Source: Pseudomonas asgharzadehiana (GTDB taxonomy: Bacteria; Pseudomonadota; Gammaproteobacteria; Pseudomonadales; Pseudomonadaceae). From it: a DNA stretch of 64,000 nt. The position numbers were made by a program, and so were the translations under genes. Within the stretch, counting starts at the first letter, position 1. Each line of letters opens with the position of its first letter. The stretch is taken from the NCBI RefSeq assembly GCF_019139815.1, contig NZ_CP077079.1, positions 372,001 to 436,000 of the forward strand, read 5' to 3'. Below the pieces are notes generated by a model. The model was not told the origin of the DNA. It made no database searches and was given only the letters and a program-made list of their open reading frames with translations. This document shows, piece after piece, positions 51,761-60,292 of the stretch.

Positions 51761-52865
51761 AGCCCAGCACCTCCACCTGTTGTGCCCAGTTCGCGGCGCG
51801 TGTGCGCAGCTCGCCGGCGGTGTGACTCGAGCCACTCACCGCCAGCAGCAACTGCCCCAGTGCATGCCCCTGGATACGTTCCACGCCGCCTTGCAGTAAA
51901 CGCACGCGCCCGCCGAGGGCGCTGAACAGCGCGGCCAGGTCCGGCTCATCGCGGCTGCTGCCGGTGAGCTGCAAGCGCAACACCACGGCCGCGTCAGGCG
52001 ACGGCGCAGCGGCGTGCAACCGGCTTTGCAGTTCTTGCGGCAGCCCATGTTGCAGTGGTGCCAGCAGGGTTTTACTGACTTCATGTCGGGGGTTGCCGAA
52101 CACTTCCCACACCGGGCCTTGCTCGACGATGCGCCCGTGCTCCAGCACCACCACGCGGTCGCAGATGTCGCGGATCACCGCCATCTCATGGGTGATCAGC
52201 ACGATGGTCAGGCCCAGGCGCCGGTTGATCTCGCGCAGCAGGCCGAGAATCGACTGGGTGGTTTCCGGGTCCAGCGCCGAGGTGGCTTCGTCGCACAGCA
52301 GAATCTCAGGGTCGTGCACCAGCGCGCGGGCGATGCCCACCCGCTGTTTTTGCCCGCCGGACAGCTGCGCCGGGTAAGCCGTGTGTTTGTCCTGCAAGCC
52401 CACCAGCTCCAACAGCTCGCGCACTTTTTGCTCGCGCTGGGGCTTGGGTACGCCGGCGACCTTGAGCGGCAGTTCGACGTTCTGCCATACCGTCTTGGCC
52501 GACATCAGGTTGAAGTGCTGGAAGATCATGCCGATACGCCGACGCAGCGCCACCAGGTGGTCTTCGTCGAAGTCGCCGATGTCCACCTGATCGATCAGCA
52601 CCCGCCCGCTGCTGGGTTGCTCCAGGCGGTTGATGGTGCGGATCAGCGAGGACTTGCCGGCGCCGCTGCGGCCGATGATGCCGAACACCTCGCCGCGCTG
52701 GATCGCCAGGTCGATGCCTTGCAGGGCATGCACCTGGCCGTCATAGGTCTTGCCCAGGTTGATAAAGCGCACATGGGCGCGGTTCAGGTCCGGGTGCAGT
52801 TCAGTCTGTTCGGCGTCCCTGGGCGCTGTGCCCAGGTCGCGCAATTGGGCGTTGGCGGCGCTCAT
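51750..52865 (-). CDS. metN: Methionine-type ABC transporter ATP-binding protein
   Basis: 371 residues. The N-terminal extension (about 28 residues) precedes [20 protein letters not shown]. Walker [21 protein letters not shown], signature [15 protein letters not shown], Walker [16 protein letters not shown] and [17 protein letters not shown] are intact. A C-terminal ~100-residue domain corresponds to the NIL/C2 methionine-sensing domain that inhibits transport when methionine is plentiful. It overlaps metQ by 4 bp. Confidence 0.94.
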   Translation of the reverse strand: MSAANAQLRDLGTAPRDAEQTELHPDLNRAHVRFINLGKTYDGQVHALQGIDLAIQRGEVFGIIGRSGAGKSSLIRTINRLEQPSSGRVLIDQVDIGDFDEDHLVALRRRIGMIFQHFNLMSAKTVWQNVELPLKVAGVPKPQREQKVRELLELVGLQDKHTAYPAQLSGGQKQRVGIARALVHDPEILLCDEATSALDPETTQSILGLLREINRRLGLTIVLITHEMAVIRDICDRVVVLEHGRIVEQGPVWEVFGNPRHEVSKTLLAPLQHGLPQELQSRLHAAAPSPDAAVVLRLQLTGSSRDEPDLAALFSALGGRVRLLQGGVERIQGHALGQLLLAVSGSSHTAGELRTRAANWAQQVEVLGYVV

Positions 52866-53677
52866 TTTTTAGCTTCCCAACCGACCTGGTAGAGCTTGCC
52901 CAGGGATTTATCCAGCGCTGCGCGTACCACCGGCGAATGCTGGTAGATGTCGACGAACTTGATCACGCGCGGGTCGGTTTTGCTCTTGGGCTGGATCACG
53001 AACTGGATCACGTACTCCGGGTGGTCGAGGCCGTCGAACAGCAGCGCCGATTCCGCGTCGAAGGTCTTGGACAGGCGGATATACGCTGGGTAGCCCTGCA
53101 CCAGGTCGGCGTCGTCATAGGCGCGCACCAGTTGCACGGCTTCCACTTGCAGGATCTTGATCTTTTTCGGGTTGGCCACGATGTCTTCTTCGGTGGCTTT
53201 GTAGCCCACGCCCGGCTTGAGCGTGATCAGCCCCGCCTTGGCCAGCAGTTGCAGGCCGCGACCGCTGTTGATCGGGTCGTTGGCGATGGCCACGCTGGCG
53301 CCTTCGGGCAGGTCGTTGAAGCTTTTGTACTGCTTGGAATACAGCCCGACGTTGTTGATGATGCCCGGCGCGTACGGCACCAGATCAAACCCGGCGGCGG
53401 CCTTGGCGTTTTCCAGGAAGGGTATGTGCTGGAAATAGTTCACGTCGATATCGCCGGCCGCGAGGCTGACGTTGGGTGCGATCCAGTCGGTGAATTCCAC
53501 CAACTCGACCTTGAGGCCTTGCTTGCCGGCTTCTTCTACGGCGGCCTCCAGCGGAATCGCGAAGGCGGCGGTGGTACCGACCTTGAGCGGCGCGTCGGCG
53601 GCGAACACGGCCGAGCTGAGCAGGCCGAAGGCCAGGGCCAGTGCTTTGACTGGGTTATTGAGGTATGTCTTTTTCAT
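52862..53677 (-). CDS. metQ: MetQ/NlpA-family substrate-binding protein
   Basis: 271 residues from [20 protein letters not shown], with a signal peptide cut near FAA-DAP; the frame extends upstream without similarity. The mature part reads [40 protein letters not shown] and [20 protein letters not shown]. It is clearly diverged from the MetQ at 40893 ([12 protein letters not shown] against TPIPHAEILELI), so the two probably bind different ligands. It is in the sfnB-LLM-metQNI operon, suggesting an organosulfur substrate rather than methionine itself. Confidence 0.92.
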   Translation of the reverse strand: MKKTYLNNPVKALALAFGLLSSAVFAADAPLKVGTTAAFAIPLEAAVEEAGKQGLKVELVEFTDWIAPNVSLAAGDIDVNYFQHIPFLENAKAAAGFDLVPYAPGIINNVGLYSKQYKSFNDLPEGASVAIANDPINSGRGLQLLAKAGLITLKPGVGYKATEEDIVANPKKIKILQVEAVQLVRAYDDADLVQGYPAYIRLSKTFDAESALLFDGLDHPEYVIQFVIQPKSKTDPRVIKFVDIYQHSPVVRAALDKSLGKLYQVGWEAKK

Positions 53678-53723
53678 AGTGGGTTTCCAGTCATGAGGTA
53701 TTAGGACAAACAATGCAGTTCCA

Positions 53724-53750
53724 GTGTGGGAGGGGGCTTGCTCCCACATT
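53724..53750. repeat. REP-like hairpin inside the sulfur operon
   Basis: TGTGGGAG...CTCCCACA arms lie in the 79-bp gap between the LLM gene stop and the metQ start, on the reverse-strand transcript. It may stabilise the upstream message or lower downstream expression. Confidence 0.8.
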
Positions 53751-53756
53751 TTTCGA

Positions 53757-55109
53757 TCAGTGTCGGTAGGTGGAGCCGGTGTGTTGTTCGGGTAGTCGCG
53801 CCGTGCCGTGGAAGACTTTTTCGCGCAGCGTTCCCTGCGCATATTCGGTCTTGTACGACCCTCGCCGCTGCAACTCCGGCACCACCAGGTCGATAAAGTC
53901 CACGTAGCTTTCCGGCGTGACGATGCGCGTCAGGTTGAAGCCATCCAGGCCGGTTTCGCTGATCCAGGACTCCAACTCATCCGCCACCTGTTCGGGCGAG
54001 CCCACCAGGGCGATATAGCGTCCGCCCAGGGCGTGCTGGTCGAGCAATTTGCGCCGGGTCCAGTCGTTGTTCTGCAGGTTCTTGGTGGCCGACTGGATGG
54101 CATTGCTCTTGACGTACTGGATCGGTTCGTCCAGCGCGTATTGGGCAAAATCAATCGCGGTGGACGCGGAAAAATGCGCCACCCCGGCTTCGGCACTGGC
54201 GTAGCTCAGGTACTCGGCGTGCTTGGCCCAGGCCAGTGCCTCGGTGGCGGCGACGATGACGTTAAGGCCCATGAACACCTTGATGTCGTCCGGGTTGCGC
54301 CCGGCCTCGACCGCGCTGGCGCGCACCTTGTCCACCTGCACTTTGGTCGCGGCCTTGTTCTGCCCGCTGATGAACACGCACTCGGCATGCCGCCCGGCGA
54401 ACAGCAAACCGCGCTCCGAACTGCCGGCCTGAAACAGCACCGGCGTACGCTGCGGCGACGGCTCGCACAGGTGATAACCCTGCACCTGATAGAACTCGCC
54501 GTGATGCTGCACCTTGTGCACCTTGCCCGGCTGCGCGTAGACCCGTTGCGCCGGGTCGTTGATGACGGCGTCGTCTTCCCAGCTGCCTTCCCAGAGTTTG
54601 TACAACACCTGCAGGTACTCATCGGCCTGGTCGTAGCGCCGGTCATGCTCGACCTGCTCGGTAAGGCCCATGGCCTTGGCCGCGCTGTCGAGGTAGCCGG
54701 TGACGATGTTCCAGCCCACCCGGCCACGGCTCAGATGATCCAGCGTGGACATGCGCCGGGCGAACAGGTACGGCGGCTCGTAGGTGAGGTTGGCGGTGAG
54801 GCCGAAACCGAGGTTTCGGGTGACGGCGGCCATGGCCGAAACCAGCAGCAACGGGTCGTTGACCGGCAGTTGGATCGACTCCTTGAGCGGCACGTCGATG
54901 GCGTTCTGATAGACGTCGTACACGCCGACGATATCGGCGATGAACAAGCCATCGAACAACCCGCGCTCAAGGATTTGCGCCAGTTCGGTCCAGTACTCGA
55001 TGGTTTTGTACTGGGTGGAGGTGTCCCGTGGGTGGGTCCACATACCGTGGTTGATGTGCCCGATGCAGTTCATGTTGAAGGCATTGAGCAGGATCTTTTT
55101 CTTTGCCAT
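53757..55109 (-). CDS. LLM-class flavin monooxygenase (NtaA/SnaA/DszA family)
   Basis: 450 residues, normal for this two-component FMNH2-dependent family. Signatures are HGMWTHPRDTSTQYKTIEYW near the N-terminus, LFDGLFIADIVGVYDVYQN, MSTLDHLSRGRVGWNIVTGY and AGSSERGLLFAGRHAECVFI. The family includes nitrilotriacetate monooxygenase and the dibenzothiophene-sulfone enzyme DszA. With two SfnB genes and metQNI it probably cleaves or oxidises a carbon-sulfur compound for sulfur supply. No flavin reductase gene adjoins it, so FMNH2 must come from elsewhere. Its start overlaps the preceding sfnB stop by one base. Confidence 0.92.
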   Translation of the reverse strand: MAKKKILLNAFNMNCIGHINHGMWTHPRDTSTQYKTIEYWTELAQILERGLFDGLFIADIVGVYDVYQNAIDVPLKESIQLPVNDPLLLVSAMAAVTRNLGFGLTANLTYEPPYLFARRMSTLDHLSRGRVGWNIVTGYLDSAAKAMGLTEQVEHDRRYDQADEYLQVLYKLWEGSWEDDAVINDPAQRVYAQPGKVHKVQHHGEFYQVQGYHLCEPSPQRTPVLFQAGSSERGLLFAGRHAECVFISGQNKAATKVQVDKVRASAVEAGRNPDDIKVFMGLNVIVAATEALAWAKHAEYLSYASAEAGVAHFSASTAIDFAQYALDEPIQYVKSNAIQSATKNLQNNDWTRRKLLDQHALGGRYIALVGSPEQVADELESWISETGLDGFNLTRIVTPESYVDFIDLVVPELQRRGSYKTEYAQGTLREKVFHGTARLPEQHTGSTYRH

Positions 55110-56302
55110 CAGATCGTCCCCCGCAGCGGCGGGTTTTCATCGTTGAGGTAGTAATTGCCCACCGCGTGGTATTTCCAGCGCACCGGGTCGTGCAGGGTGT
55201 GTACGCGGGCGTTGCGCCAGTGGCGGTCCAGGCCGTGCTCGGCCAGGGTCGCCTGGCTGCCGGCGAGTTCGAACAGAGTGCTGCCGGCGGCCAGGGAAAT
55301 CTCGGTGCTCAAGGCGCGGGCTTCGGCCACGGCAACCGAGGCGGCGGCGACGGTGTGGGCGTTGCTGTCGGCTTGGGCCTGGTCAAGAAATTCACCGGCG
55401 CGCTCCAGCAAGGCTTCGGCGGCGTGCAGGCGAATGCTCAGGTGGCCGAAGCTCTTGAGCGTCAGCGGATCTTCGGTGGCCTTGTCGCTGCCGGCATCGA
55501 TCCACGGGCGGGTTTTGGTGCGCACAAAGTGCAGCGCATCTTCAAACGCGGCGCGGGCGATACCGGTGTCGATGGCGGCATGGAGGATCTGCGCCAGCGG
55601 CCCGACGGTGGTCGGGCGTTCAAAGGCGCTCTGGAAGGGGATCACGTCGTGGGCGGCGACCCACACGTTGTCGAACACCACCGAGCCGCTGCCGGTGGTG
55701 CGCTGGCCGAAGCCGCTCCAGTCGTCGATCACTTCCAGGCCGGTACTGTCGCGGGGCACAAAGGCCAGTTGCTGCACGCCGTGTTCATCCACCACCGAGG
55801 TCGGAATGCGTTGCGCGTAGATCGCCCCGGTTGAATAGAACTTGCGACCGGTGATGCGAAAGCCGTCGCCGTCGCGGGTGATGCGCGTGACGCGGTCGTG
55901 AGCGGTCTTGGTGCCCAGTTCCGCAAGGGCATTGCCAAAGCGCCGGCCGGCGAGTACCTCGGCGTACAGGCGCTGTTGCTGCGCCGGGCTGCCGTTCACG
56001 CGCAGCACTTCTAGGGCATAGAAATGGTTTTGCGGGATCTGCCCCAACGAGGCGTCGGCCTGGGCGATCAGCGCGATGACCTTGGCCAGCGTGACGTTGG
56101 ACACGCCGGCGCCGCCGTGTTGTTTTGGCACGCTGATGCCCCACAGGCCGGAGCGGGAAAACGCATCCAGCTCCGGCCAGGGCAGGCGGCGTTCGCGGTC
56201 GCGCTGGGCGCTGTCGCGGCGCAGGTCTTCGGCGAGATCGCTGGCGACAATAAGGGCTTGTTCGTCGCTGGTGATAACCGCGACGTTTGCAGAGAAAGTC
56301 AT
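55109..56302 (-). CDS. sfnB: SfnB-family sulfur-acquisition flavoprotein (copy 1)
   Basis: 397 residues with the acyl-CoA-dehydrogenase/DszC fold. Landmarks: LPWPELDAFSRSGLWGISVP, GQIPQNHFYALEVLRVNG, KFYSTGAIYAQRIPTSVVDE (flavin side), GFGQRTTGSGSVVFDNVWV and the C-terminal HWRNARVHTLHDPVRWKYHA. The family is annotated as sulfur-acquisition oxidoreductase and is induced in sulfur starvation; DszC relatives use FMNH2 and oxygen. It lies between sfnB copy 2 (40 bp upstream) and the LLM gene (1-bp overlap). Confidence 0.93.
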   Translation of the reverse strand: MTFSANVAVITSDEQALIVASDLAEDLRRDSAQRDRERRLPWPELDAFSRSGLWGISVPKQHGGAGVSNVTLAKVIALIAQADASLGQIPQNHFYALEVLRVNGSPAQQQRLYAEVLAGRRFGNALAELGTKTAHDRVTRITRDGDGFRITGRKFYSTGAIYAQRIPTSVVDEHGVQQLAFVPRDSTGLEVIDDWSGFGQRTTGSGSVVFDNVWVAAHDVIPFQSAFERPTTVGPLAQILHAAIDTGIARAAFEDALHFVRTKTRPWIDAGSDKATEDPLTLKSFGHLSIRLHAAEALLERAGEFLDQAQADSNAHTVAAASVAVAEARALSTEISLAAGSTLFELAGSQATLAEHGLDRHWRNARVHTLHDPVRWKYHAVGNYYLNDENPPLRGTI

Positions 56303-56342
56303 AGGTGTTCTCCAGAATCTCGTGGAAAAGTGTTCTGGTCGG

Positions 56343-57584
56343 TCAGATCCAGGAGTGGCGAGCCGGCAACGTGCCGTTCAACCGATAGGCGCCGATCGCG
56401 TGATACTTCCAGCGCACCGGGTCGTGCAGCGTGTGTACCCGCGCATTGCGCCAGTGACGGTCGAGGTTGAATTCGGCGAGGGTGGCGCGGCTGCCGGCCA
56501 GTTCGAAGAGCTTTTCGCTGACCAGCAACGAGACCTCGGTGGTGAGCACCTTGGCCTCGGCCACGGCGATGGACGCGCGGGCGGCCGACTGCGCGGTGAT
56601 CGGCGCGGCGCTGACCTGGTCCAGTACCTGACCGGCCTTGCGCAGCAGCGCTTGGGCGGCGTGCAGTTCGATGGTCAGCTTGCCGATGTCGGCGATCACA
56701 TACAGGTCATCGCTGGCGCGTTCGACCTTGGCGTCGACCCATGGGCGCGAGCGTTCACGCACGAAGGCGAGGGTGTCGTCGAGGGCGCCACGGGCGATAC
56801 CTGCGTCGATGGCGGCCTGGATCAATTGGGACACCGCGCCCTGGATGTTCGGGCTTTGGCCGATGCGCCAGTTGTCGACCACCAGTTCGGCGCTCACCGG
56901 CACCTGGTCCAACATTACGGTGCCGCTGGCGGTGGTGCGTTGGCCGAAGCCGGACCAGTCATCCACGATGCGCAGCCCTGGGGTGCCACGGCGTACAAAG
57001 GCCATGACCTGCCGGCCGTCATCGTTCAGCGCCTTGATCGCCACCCAATGGGCAAACAGTGCGCCGGTGGAGTAGAACTTCTGGCCGCTGACCACATGAC
57101 CGTCGCCCTTGGCGGTGATGCGCGCCTTGAGTTCCAGGGTGTTTTTGGTGCCGCGCTCGGGGCCGCCGTTGCCGATGCGCCAGCCGTCGAGCACGCTCTG
57201 GAACAGCTGCTTTTTCTGGCGCTCGGTGGCTGCGCCCTGCAACAGGTGCAGGATGCCGAAATGGTTCTGCGGGATCTGCCCGAGGGCCGGGTCTGCCGCG
57301 CTGATGATCGCGAACACCTCGGCCAGGGTCACGAAAGACACTTGCGGGCCGCCGTACTCGCGGGGAATGGAAATACTGCCCAGCCCGCTGCGGGTGAACT
57401 GTTCGACCTGCGCCCACGGCAATTGGCGTTGCTGGTCGCGCTGGGCGGCCTGCACACGTGCAGCCTGGGCCAGCGCATGGGCTGCGTCGAGCGCCTCTGC
57501 ATCGTTGCGCAGCACGGCGGCCGGCAACAGCAGGGGCGCGATATCCAGATCATTCCGGGGGGGTGTTAGAGCCAAGTTAGACAT
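56343..57584 (-). CDS. sfnB: SfnB-family sulfur-acquisition flavoprotein (copy 2)
   Basis: 413 residues, paralogous to the next gene. Equivalent landmarks: LPWAQVEQFTRSGLGSISIP, GQIPQNHFGILHLLQGAA, KFYSTGALFAHWVAIKALND, GFGQRTTASGTVMLDQVPV and HWRNARVHTLHDPVRWKYHA. It starts about 15 residues further upstream than its partner. CCAAGGAGCGGC gives a strong ribosome-binding site. It is the first gene of the six-gene reverse-strand operon. An AT-rich upstream region carries TTAAATATTTAA, a possible CysB-type control element. Whether the two copies differ in substrate is unknown. Confidence 0.93.
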   Translation of the reverse strand: MSNLALTPPRNDLDIAPLLLPAAVLRNDAEALDAAHALAQAARVQAAQRDQQRQLPWAQVEQFTRSGLGSISIPREYGGPQVSFVTLAEVFAIISAADPALGQIPQNHFGILHLLQGAATERQKKQLFQSVLDGWRIGNGGPERGTKNTLELKARITAKGDGHVVSGQKFYSTGALFAHWVAIKALNDDGRQVMAFVRRGTPGLRIVDDWSGFGQRTTASGTVMLDQVPVSAELVVDNWRIGQSPNIQGAVSQLIQAAIDAGIARGALDDTLAFVRERSRPWVDAKVERASDDLYVIADIGKLTIELHAAQALLRKAGQVLDQVSAAPITAQSAARASIAVAEAKVLTTEVSLLVSEKLFELAGSRATLAEFNLDRHWRNARVHTLHDPVRWKYHAIGAYRLNGTLPARHSWI

Positions 57585-57771
57585 CAGCGCCGCTCCTTGG
57601 CTGCACGTAATGCCCTGGCGTTATGCACCGGGGTAATCCTGACCATACCGACCTCGCATTCAATGAAATAAAAACAGAAAAATCAGAGATGTCCGGTGGT
57701 CCGGTGCATATACCCTAAGCTTGTTAAATATTTAAATAAACTAACTTTTGGGAATATGCATAGAAGAGCCG
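57585..57771 (-). promoter_or_regulatory. Promoter region of the sfnB-LLM-metQNI operon
   Basis: 187 bp. It contains an AT-rich segment with the perfect palindrome TTAAATATTTAA (57724-57735), about 140 bp upstream of the first ATG. The motif ATGCACCGG recurs, once in each orientation, near 57620 and 57697. No sigma-54 GG-N10-GC element was found on the reverse strand, so SfnR-type control at this promoter is not supported. Confidence 0.5.
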
Positions 57772-58548
57772 TTACCCAGGTTCGCACGGCGAGCCGAGGG
57801 GCCGTGGTTGATAGGTCAATGCCGTCTTGGCGGTGTGGGGGGGGGTGCAGGCGGCGATACGTAACGTGCGTGCCGGCGCCCAGCGTGAATTATTGCCGAC
57901 GCGATCCAGAATGCAGTACGTGACCTCGATGCGGCTGTCGTCCCCGCCTTCGACAATCACCGCCGACGGCACCCAGACCTGCACCGGCAGGCCCACCGTC
58001 TTCGCCTGGATCCGCGGCAGGTCCAGGCGCACATCGCCCCAGCGCAGGGTGATGGCATCGCCGCTGCTCATGTTCAGGTAGGGCTCGATGGTCAGTGGGA
58101 TTCCACGCCGCGCCTGGCGCTCGTTGACGCCGTAACGGCGGATGGTCTCGGGCAGGCCGACCGGTGCAAGGTTCTGGTTTTCATCGCTGTACAGCGCCAT
58201 CGGCTGGCCGCCTGGGAAGTTGGTCTTGACCCGTACCGTGGTCACTGCCGAACGCGACGGGCCGTGACCGATCCGCATGACCTGGTAGCGAACCTGTGCC
58301 AGGCCGTCCAGCACAAAGCTTTGCGGAACCCGCAGGTGGGTGGGTGCGCCGACCTTGCCCGCGCTCACCCGTCGTGAGGCGGCGAAGCAGTTGTTCCAGA
58401 ACAGCTCGATCAGGTCGCCTTCGTCCATGCCGGGGTAAGGGGCGATGTCCACCAGCAGCTGTGCGGCCGCCAGTGCGTTGATGCCTTGTCGACTAGCTTG
58501 GGGCAGGATTGGGGCGGTGAGTATTGCCTCGGTTGCAGTGCGCGTCAT
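57772..58548 (-). CDS. Protein of unknown function with two related ~100-residue modules
   Basis: 258 residues, no signal peptide or membrane helix. The two halves align by eye. LVDIAPYPGMDEGDLIELFW in the first matches LTIEPYLNMSSGDAITLRWG in the second. LRVPQSFVLDGLAQVRYQVM then matches VWVPSAVIVEGGDDSRIEVTY, and SRSAVTTVRV matches RWAPARTLRI. The pattern suggests two Ig-like beta-sandwich modules, as in pseudomonad surface or toxin-associated repeats. A run of nine C lies in the coding strand near the 3' end (57837-57845), just before HTAKTAL. It is upstream of the sfnB operon on the same strand, but 187 bp away. Confidence 0.8.
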   Translation of the reverse strand: MTRTATEAILTAPILPQASRQGINALAAAQLLVDIAPYPGMDEGDLIELFWNNCFAASRRVSAGKVGAPTHLRVPQSFVLDGLAQVRYQVMRIGHGPSRSAVTTVRVKTNFPGGQPMALYSDENQNLAPVGLPETIRRYGVNERQARRGIPLTIEPYLNMSSGDAITLRWGDVRLDLPRIQAKTVGLPVQVWVPSAVIVEGGDDSRIEVTYCILDRVGNNSRWAPARTLRIAACTPPHTAKTALTYQPRPLGSPCEPG

Positions 58549-58876
58549 AAGTCATCTCCTTGATGCAGCCAGCAGCAATCGTTCCGGCCCGTGGGCGCGG
58601 GTGCGCCGGGAGCTGGAAGGAACGATTTCAGTGAGTAGCCGGGATAGGATCCAATCCTCTGGGCGCTAGATAAGAGGGTTTGCCGCAAGGCGTCAATGGC
58701 GGCAAAGGGCTAAACGGCGGGTCGGAGAAGATTCAGAAGGGTCTGACTGGGAGGGGGATTTTAAGACGGTGCTGGCGGTGTGTTTTACCTGAGGGTTCGC
58801 CGCATGCCTGTAGGCCCTGTGACAAGGGAGCAAGCTCCCTTGTCACAGGCCGGTGTGCTGCCTGGTTGCAACGGTA
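58549..58876. other. Intergenic region between cystine transporter end and 258-aa gene
   Basis: 328 bp with no convincing gene on either strand. It holds a strong 16-bp hairpin (58816-58849) next to the tcyN stop. The rest, next to 58548, should contain the promoter of the reverse-strand 258-residue protein gene. A ribosome-binding site (AAGGAGATGA) lies just before that start. Confidence 0.6.
58816..58849. terminator. Perfect 16-bp inverted repeat, likely terminator of tcyJLN
   Basis: CCTGTGACAAGGGAGC and its exact complement are separated by AA. It lies 28 bp past the tcyN stop on the reverse strand. The sequence resembles a common fluorescent-pseudomonad dispersed hairpin distinct from the GTGGGAGG group. 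Confidence 0.8.
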
Positions 58877-59623
58877 TCAGTGAGCCAGGAATTTGCTCAG
58901 GAACTGTCGGGTGCGTTCTTCCCTGGGGTTGGCGAACAACGCCTTGGCATCGCCCTGTTCGACGATCACGCCCTTATCGAAAAAGATCACCCGGTTGGCC
59001 ACGTCGCGGGCAAAGCTCATTTCGTGGGTGACGATGACCATGGTGCGATTCTCTTCGGCCAGGCTGCGGATGGTCGCCAGCACTTCGCCGACGAGCTCCG
59101 GGTCCAGCGCCGAGGTGGGCTCATCGAACAGAATCACCTCAGGCTCCATGGCCAGCGCCCGGGCAATCGCCACACGCTGTTGCTGGCCGCCGGACAGGCG
59201 CCGTGGGTAGGCGTCTTCCTTGCCTGCCAGGCCGACCCTGGCCAGCAGCTTGCGTCCCAGGGCGATAGCGTCTTGGCGTGGCATCTTCTTGACCACGGTG
59301 GGCCCTTCGATGACGTTTTCCAGCGCGGTGCGGTGCGGGAACAGGTTGAAGTTCTGGAACACAAAACCCACGTGCTGGCGCAAGCGCCGCACCAGGCTTT
59401 GTTGTTGGTTGAGCGGTTTGCTGCCGTCGATCTGGATGTCGCCCACCTTGATGCGACCGCTGGTGGGTTCTTCGAGGAAGTTCAGGCAGCGCAGGAAGGT
59501 GGTCTTGCCGGAACCGCTGGGGCCGATGATGGCGACGACTTCGCCTGCCTTGACCTCAAGATCGATACCGTTGAGCACCACCTGACCGTTGAATTGTTTG
59601 GTCAGCTTTTCCACCACGATCAT
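58877..59623 (-). CDS. tcyN: L-cystine ABC transporter ATP-binding protein
   Basis: 248 residues, a compact polar amino-acid ATPase. Walker [22 protein letters not shown]-loop [19 protein letters not shown], signature [15 protein letters not shown], Walker [16 protein letters not shown] and switch [15 protein letters not shown] are complete. [18 protein letters not shown] is typical of the YecC/TcyN group. It powers TcyL and TcyJ. The start lies 3 bp after the permease stop. It is the last gene in the operon, closed by a strong hairpin. Confidence 0.93.
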   Translation of the reverse strand: MIVVEKLTKQFNGQVVLNGIDLEVKAGEVVAIIGPSGSGKTTFLRCLNFLEEPTSGRIKVGDIQIDGSKPLNQQQSLVRRLRQHVGFVFQNFNLFPHRTALENVIEGPTVVKKMPRQDAIALGRKLLARVGLAGKEDAYPRRLSGGQQQRVAIARALAMEPEVILFDEPTSALDPELVGEVLATIRSLAEENRTMVIVTHEMSFARDVANRVIFFDKGVIVEQGDAKALFANPREERTRQFLSKFLAH

Positions 59624-59626
59624 GCT

Positions 59627-60292
59627 TCAGGACTCCAGGTCATGCCGGTTGACCCGGTCTTCCAGACGATTTTGAAAATGCGCCAGGATGCTCGCCAGCA
59701 CCCAGTAGATCAGGGCTGCGGACAGATACATGGTGAAAATTTCGAAGGTGCGCGCCGACACCAGTTGCGCCTGGCGAAACAGCTCGGGCACCTGGATGGT
59801 CGCGGCCAGCGCCGTGTCCTTGACCAGCGAAATAAAGCTGTTGCCCAACGGTGGTAGGGCGGTGCGCATGGCCTGCGGCAGGATGGCCCGGCGCAGGGTC
59901 TGCGCGCGGGTCATGCCGATACTGGCCGCGGCTTCCCACTGGCCACGCTCGATGGAGGCGATGGCGGCCCGCAGGATTTCACAGGCGTAAGCGGCCATGT
60001 TCAGCGAAAAACCGATCATGGCAGCCGGAATCGGATCCAGCTCGATGCCCACTTGCGGCAAGCCGTAGTAGATCAAAAACAGCTGTACCAGCAAGGGCGT
60101 GCCGCGAAAGAACGACACGTAGACCCGGGCGGGCAAGCGCAGCAGCTTGAAGCGCGACAGACGCATCAAGGCCAGGCCGAAGCCCAGCAGCAAGCCGAAA
60201 AACATCCCGCCAAGGCTAAGAATCACCGTGTAATACGCGCCCTTGAGCAAAAAGGGCGCGGAGTCCAGCGCGAGTTGGAAACCTGCTTCCAT
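59627..60292 (-). CDS. tcyL: L-cystine ABC transporter permease
   Basis: 221 residues, about five membrane helices. Family motifs are LPARVYVSFFRGTPLLVQLF and the EAA loop AIASIERGQWEAAASIGMTR, then FISLVKDTALAATIQVPELF. It is the YecS/TcyL type, working as a homodimer with TcyN. The start shares one base with the tcyJ stop (TAATG), so the two are translationally coupled. Confidence 0.93.
   Translation of the reverse strand: MEAGFQLALDSAPFLLKGAYYTVILSLGGMFFGLLLGFGLALMRLSRFKLLRLPARVYVSFFRGTPLLVQLFLIYYGLPQVGIELDPIPAAMIGFSLNMAAYACEILRAAIASIERGQWEAAASIGMTRAQTLRRAILPQAMRTALPPLGNSFISLVKDTALAATIQVPELFRQAQLVSARTFEIFTMYLSAALIYWVLASILAHFQNRLEDRVNRHDLES

Noticed and set aside
57585..57771. SfnR/sigma-54 promoter for the sfnB operon
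   Set aside because: No GG-N10-GC element was found on the reverse strand in this gap.
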